DNA of 20,735 nucleotides. Origin: Zygnema cylindricum. Lineage: Eukaryota > Streptophyta > Zygnematophyceae > Zygnematales > Zygnemataceae. The stretch covers positions 23,858 to 44,592 of the forward strand of contig JBBHKE010000377.1 of assembly GCA_037447655.1 (NCBI GenBank), read 5' to 3'. The position numbers and the translations under genes were made by a program. The notes beneath the pieces were generated by a model, which was not told the DNA's origin, ran no database searches, and saw nothing but the letters and a program-made list of their open reading frames with translations. Shown one piece after another: positions 17,409-20,735 of this stretch. Position 1 is the first letter of the stretch, and each line of letters opens with the position of its first letter.

Positions 17409-17992
17409 GAGGACACGGAGCTCTTTGCTATGGCGGCAGCAATGGAGGGATCGAAAGACGATGGATGGATCATGGACTCCGGAACATCAACTCACATGAG
17501 CTGGAACAAGGCCATTTTTACGAATGTAAAAGAAACACCTCCGAAAAATATCTACTATGCGTGTGGCATGAGTGTGCAAACGTGTGCTCAGGGTGATGTA
17601 TCTTTGCTAGTAGATGTAAGGGGAAACTCAGTTGAAAGAACTCTTCACAATGTTTTGTATATTCCGGATTTTAAAAATAATATGTTTTCTACTTCTTTAG
17701 TTGAAAGCAAAGGTTTTGAGGTCACTCTTAAAAGGGTAGGCAGGTGGTTAGCAAGCTAGGAAAGGTAGCAATTACAAGAACTAGGGATGCGAGCAAAAAA
17801 TGCAAAATGGATATGGCAAATTGTAAAGAAAATGATGTTCTCTACTCGAGTGTTATGTCTGAAAATGAGTTATGGCACAAGAGATTAGGAGATGTAAACT
17901 ATGATAGTTTAAAGAAAATGGTCAATGCTGGCAAAATAGAAGGTGTTTCCCTCACTGATCAGCCGAGTAAAATCTCATCAGCCGAGTAAAAT
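17409..17992 (+). pseudogene. pol: Ty1/copia protease and pre-integrase pseudogene, copy 2
   Basis: Protease DSGTSTHMSW lies near 17478, in the same frame as gag across the two stops. A frameshift near 17735 is followed by the pre-integrase segment ENELWHKRLGDVNYDSL. The 19-bp tandem duplication at 17958-17992 shifts frame before the integrase zinc finger. All these lesions are shared with copy 1. Confidence 0.88.
17958..17992 (+). repeat. 19-bp tandem duplication, copy 2
   Basis: ATCAGCCGAGTAAAAT occurs at 17958-17973 and 17977-17992. The identical arrangement is at 10557-10591 in copy 1. It shifts the reading frame. Confidence 0.9.
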
Positions 17993-18861
17993 TTGTGATG
18001 CCTGCTCTTTGGGGAAAATCCCCAAGCTACCATTTCCAAAAGAATCAAAACAACGGTCAGACAAACTCTTACAACTAATACATTCTGATGCTCTCGGACT
18101 TGCTCATGTACCATCTGTTGGAGGAGTGCGATTTATGGTTACATTTACAAATAATTTCTCAAGATTTAATAAGGTGTATTTCACGAAAGAAAAGAGTGAA
18201 GTGTTTGAACACTTCAAACACTACAAAGCATGGGCAGAAAACTACAAGGAGTTCTAATTTTGGAGCTCAGATCGGACAATAGAGGAGAGTATACGTCAAA
18301 AGAATTCGAAAATTTTCTTCTTCAAGAAGGTATCAGTCATCAGTTGACAGTTCCTTACACACCACAACAAAATAGTGTATCATAGTTCCCTACACACCAC
18401 AACAAAATGGTGTATCAGAAAGACTAAATCGAACAGTAACAGAAAGTGCTAGGACCATGCTTGAAGATAAAAATGTAGATTTGATATTTTGGGCCGAAAC
18501 TCTTAACTGTGCGGTTTACATTAAAAATAGGATTTGTTTGAGGTCGGTAAGTACAACTCCATAAGAGTTATGGACAAGCAAAATACCTCAGGTTAGTCAT
18601 TTCAACATATTTGGAAGTAAGTGCTTCATTCTTAACACATCTCGGAACACTTACAAAATGGAGCCTAAAGGCTTACCGGGTATTCTCATGCGATATGATG
18701 ATCACTCAAAAAGATACAGGGCCTTTGTTCTAGATAGGCAAAAGATTATTGTATCCAGGAACATTATTATAAAAGATGAAGAAGAATCAGTTGATCTCTT
18801 CCAAGTACCAACTAATTTGCCACAGGACAAAGTGCAAAGTGCAAGAATATGTGATTTTTGA
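17985..18861 (+). pseudogene. pol: Ty1/copia integrase pseudogene
   Basis: The end of the zinc-finger region (CDACSLGKIPKLPFPK) is followed by the catalytic core: HSDALG (first Asp near 18087), LRSDNRGEY (second Asp near 18273) and PQQNGVSERLNRT (Glu near 18420). The core would join linear DNA copies to the host chromosome in an active element. A stop and frame change at 18255 separate the first two motifs. A 35-bp tandem duplication (18349-18418) lies between the second and third, and TAA at 18562-18564 replaces the aromatic residue in the usual TPYELW. The C-terminal part FNIFGSKCFI...GILMRYDDHSKRYR is recognisable. Confidence 0.88.
18349..18418 (+). repeat. 35-bp tandem duplication in integrase
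   Basis: Units at 18349-18383 and 18384-18418 share AGTTCC(T/C)TACACACCAC and onward, differing at three positions. The period is not a multiple of three, so the frame is broken. Confidence 0.9.
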
Positions 18862-19075
18862 CACCAAACAAACGACATACTTTCGGGTACAACAGAATCC
18901 AGTAACGGAGCATGTTTCTTCATATTTTCAAGCGCCTCCAACAGTTCAATCTGAACCAGCTCAGCCGTGGTTAGAGCCTGCCCAAAAGACTCAGAGTGCA
19001 AGGATTTGATCGATTTCAGCCTCAGAATTTCCGAGGGGAAAAAGATCAAATAGCCGTCTGCAAGCAAGTTCCCAC
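18862..19075 (+). pseudogene. pol: Degraded linker between integrase and reverse transcriptase
   Basis: Low-similarity spacer with stops in the reading frame. Copia elements normally have a poorly conserved, Ser/Pro-rich linker here. Confidence 0.6.
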
Positions 19076-20245
19076 TTTAACTTCTCTACAACCTCGGAGG
19101 AACCTTTGACCATTAGGGAGGCCTTTTCATTTGCGGAAAGAACCCACTGGAGTGAGGAGGCAAATGACGAAATAAAGTCCATAATGGAGGCTCAAACGTA
19201 GGAGGTTGTGGATCTTCCCTTGGACAGAAAAGCCATTGGCAGCAAATGGGTGTTTAAGGTGAAGCTGAACCCGGACAACACCATTGAAAGGTACAAGGCA
19301 AAACTTGTGGCCAAGGGGTACAATCAAAAAGAAAGGATTGATTTTGAGGAAACTCTCTCCCTTGTTGTAAGGTTTCCAACCGTCAAAATTTTGTTAAGTC
19401 TAACTGCAATTGAAATTATGGAGATACATCAAAAGGATGCCAAAACAACCTTTATGCATAGGGAGCTTGAAGAAACCATCTATATGTAGCAACCAAAAAT
19501 GTATGAAGAAAAAAAAAAGGAGAAATTAGTGTGTAAATTGTTGAAATCTTTGTATGGGCTAAAACAGGCCCCTAGACAATGGAACTTGAAGTTGGATGAG
19601 TTTTTAACTGGACTAAGATTTGAAAGAATTAGTTCAGATCACTCTGTTTATGTTCTACAGGGTGAAGATGGAGTACTCTACTTTGTTGTTTATATAGATG
19701 ATTTATTACTTATCAGCAAATCCATGAGTGAAATTAATCGCATTAAGGCAGCCATACGATCAAGATTTGAGATGAAAGACCTTGGTGAAGCCGCGTATAT
19801 CTTCGGGATACAGGTAGAGAGAGGTAGAAACAAGAAACTGATCATGCTAACTGAAAAGGAGGCTTTAAGGAAACATGAGGAAAAGTTCGAAATGAAAGAG
19901 GTAGAAGGGTGTGTAACTCCTATGGAGTTTAGGCAGAAATTAGAGGGAAGTGAGTCTGATTCGGGTATTATGGTCAGTGAAAATCTAGAATCAGCGGAGG
20001 ATTTTATGGCCTCTAAACCATACAGGCAAGTAGTTGGAAGCCTCGTTTATTTTATGAACTGTACGAGGCCGGATGTTGCAGCTGCTGTTGGTGTTTAATA
20101 GAAGTTTGCGGAGTCAAAAAAGGGCAGACTGTACGAGGCCGGATGTTGCAGCTGTTGTTGGTGTTTTAAGTAGAAGTTTGAAGAGTCCAAAAAGGGCAGA
20201 CTCGGAAGCTGCAAAGAGGGAGCCTCAAACTTGTTCTTGGAGGAG
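19076..20245 (+). pseudogene. pol: Ty1/copia reverse transcriptase pseudogene
   Basis: Recognisable copia RT blocks in order: WSEEANDEIKSIMEA, KAIGSKWVFKVKLN, YKAKLVAKGYNQKE, DAKTTFMHRELEE (first catalytic Asp codon 19436-19438), KLLKSLYGLKQAPRQW, and YIDDLLL at 19691-19702 with the two catalytic Asp. Further on come KDLGEAAYIFGIQV and PYRQVVGSLVYFM. In-frame TAG at 19199 (where the family usually has Trp) and at 19487, and TAA at 20096 created beside a 70-bp tandem duplication, interrupt it. The catalytic residues themselves are kept, so decay is fairly recent. Confidence 0.92.
20059..20200 (+). repeat. 70-bp tandem duplication in reverse transcriptase
   Basis: CTGTACGAGGCCGGATGTTG starts at 20059 and again at 20129. 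The two units differ at several positions and by about 2 bp in length, so the duplication is not brand new. Each encodes the TRPDVAA motif. Confidence 0.9.
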
Positions 20246-20683
20246 GAGAAGTAAAATTGCAAACTTGGAGCGACGCTAGCTTTGGCGATATGCCTAGTAA
20301 GAAATGAACAACTGGCTTTGTCCTACAGATTGTAAATGGAACCTGTTGCTGAAGTAGTAAGCTCGAAAAGCTCGAAAACGTCACAACACAGTCAAAAATG
20401 GAGTCATAATACATGGCAGCAAGCTCTACCCCCAAGGAACTCTTATGGGTAAAGGCACTTTTACAAGAACTTGGATACATGTAGACTGGACCTCAGGTCA
20501 TCTGGTGTGACAACCAGGCAGCTATTGCCATCGCCTCCAATCCTAACCATCATTTTAAGAGTAAACACATGGATGTCAGGCTACATTTTGTTCGAGAAAA
20601 GGTGCTTGCTAGAGTCATTAAATTGTGTTATTTGCCCGATGAAAAGATGGTTGCATATATGTTAAACAAAGCCCTACCTGCAC
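20246..20683 (+). pseudogene. pol: Ty1/copia RNase H pseudogene
   Basis: WSDASFGDMP (first Asp at 20272-20274) and WCDNQAAIAIASNP with KSKHMDVRLHFVRE (Asp at 20509-20511) are clear. The usual STEAEYMA is degraded to a Ser-stop-Tyr-Met-Ala form, so the catalytic Glu is lost. Several further stops are present. The reading continues to DEKMVAYMLNKALPAPT and then runs straight into the terminal repeat, roughly 15-20 residues short of a normal copia C-terminus. Confidence 0.88.
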
Positions 20684-20687
20684 CAAC

Positions 20688-20735
20688 GGCTACAGGGACA
20701 CGCGTCGGCACTTGCAGATAGTGCAAAAGTTACGG
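20688..20735 (+). mobile_element. Start of a further terminal repeat (cut by the window end)
   Basis: CGGCTACAGGGACACGCGTC and the following bases to 20735 are identical to 8271-8318 and 15671-15718. It is read as the 3' LTR or as the leader of a third copy. The TGTTGG start and the first ~139 bp seen upstream in the other copies are absent, and no polypurine tract precedes it. Confidence 0.75.

Larger units (their letters stand above)
15501..18006 (+). repeat. 2.5-kb near-identical direct repeat, copy 2 (partner 8101-10605)
   Basis: See the partner. The purine tract before the TGTTGG start is only about 36 bp here, against hundreds of bp at copy 1, and the sequence left of 15496 is unrelated. 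This copy continues past 18006 into the rest of the pol region. Confidence 0.95.

Noticed and set aside
18702-19327. Minus-strand frames opposite integrase and reverse transcriptase
   Set aside because: Antisense shadows of the recognisable copia coding strand.
1-20735. tRNA, rRNA or riboswitch genes
   Set aside because: No tRNA B-box/TPsiC-like GGTTCRANYCC with a pairing acceptor, and no rRNA-like stretch was recognised by eye on either strand; a covariance-model scan was not possible.

Overview
The window looks like a repeat-dominated piece of a eukaryotic nuclear genome, with no prokaryote-style operons. Three things point to the plant lineage, possibly a streptophyte alga or bryophyte: a spliced gene start of the plant LRR type, short TTTAGGG/CCCTAAA (plant-type telomere motif) patches, and Ty1/copia-class retrotransposon coding remnants. 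Assignment below that level is inference. The sequence stops at 20735 inside a repeat, as a contig end would.

Layout. 1-5160 holds low-complexity and satellite DNA: A-rich sequence, two diverged copies of a ~200-bp dispersed repeat (145-354, 2741-2923), a ~43-bp pyrimidine minisatellite (640-1590), purine tracts, a 49-bp A-rich minisatellite (3176-3340), and a 21-23 bp G-rich minisatellite in two blocks (4337-4510, 4648-4815). 5161-5536 is very rich in GTAC. 5537-6283 is bounded by ~24-bp inverted repeats and looks like a small DNA transposon. 6285-6748 is a diverged copy of the interior of a second element, complete at 11927-12872 (GGGGGTGTCCC termini, TTA flanks, PIF/Harbinger-like).

6797-7442 is the best host gene candidate: three exons whose intron phases agree, encoding a signal peptide, an LRR N-terminal cap and a first leucine-rich repeat. 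No further exons are visible. It is followed by long G runs and purine tracts (7591-8131).

8101-10605 and 15501-18006 are near-identical (three substitutions and one single-base indel in about 2.5 kb). They carry a leader or LTR-like region and the gag-protease-integrase zinc-finger part of a Ty1/copia element. Copy 1 stops abruptly in the integrase zinc finger. Copy 2 continues through integrase, reverse transcriptase and RNase H to 20683, then joins 48 bp of the leader/LTR sequence again at the window end. Many frameshifts and stops are shared by both copies, so the family member was dead before the duplication. Three short tandem duplications (19, 35 and 70 bp) add to the damage.

Between the copies lie AT-rich DNA, hairpins (11136-11216), the Harbinger-like element and a nested foldback structure (13793-14110). 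I found no convincing RNA gene, CRISPR array or intact protein-coding gene. The most interesting signals are the interrupted LRR gene, the inverted-repeat elements, and the partial duplication bounded by a purine tract on one side and a mid-codon-block divergence on the other.
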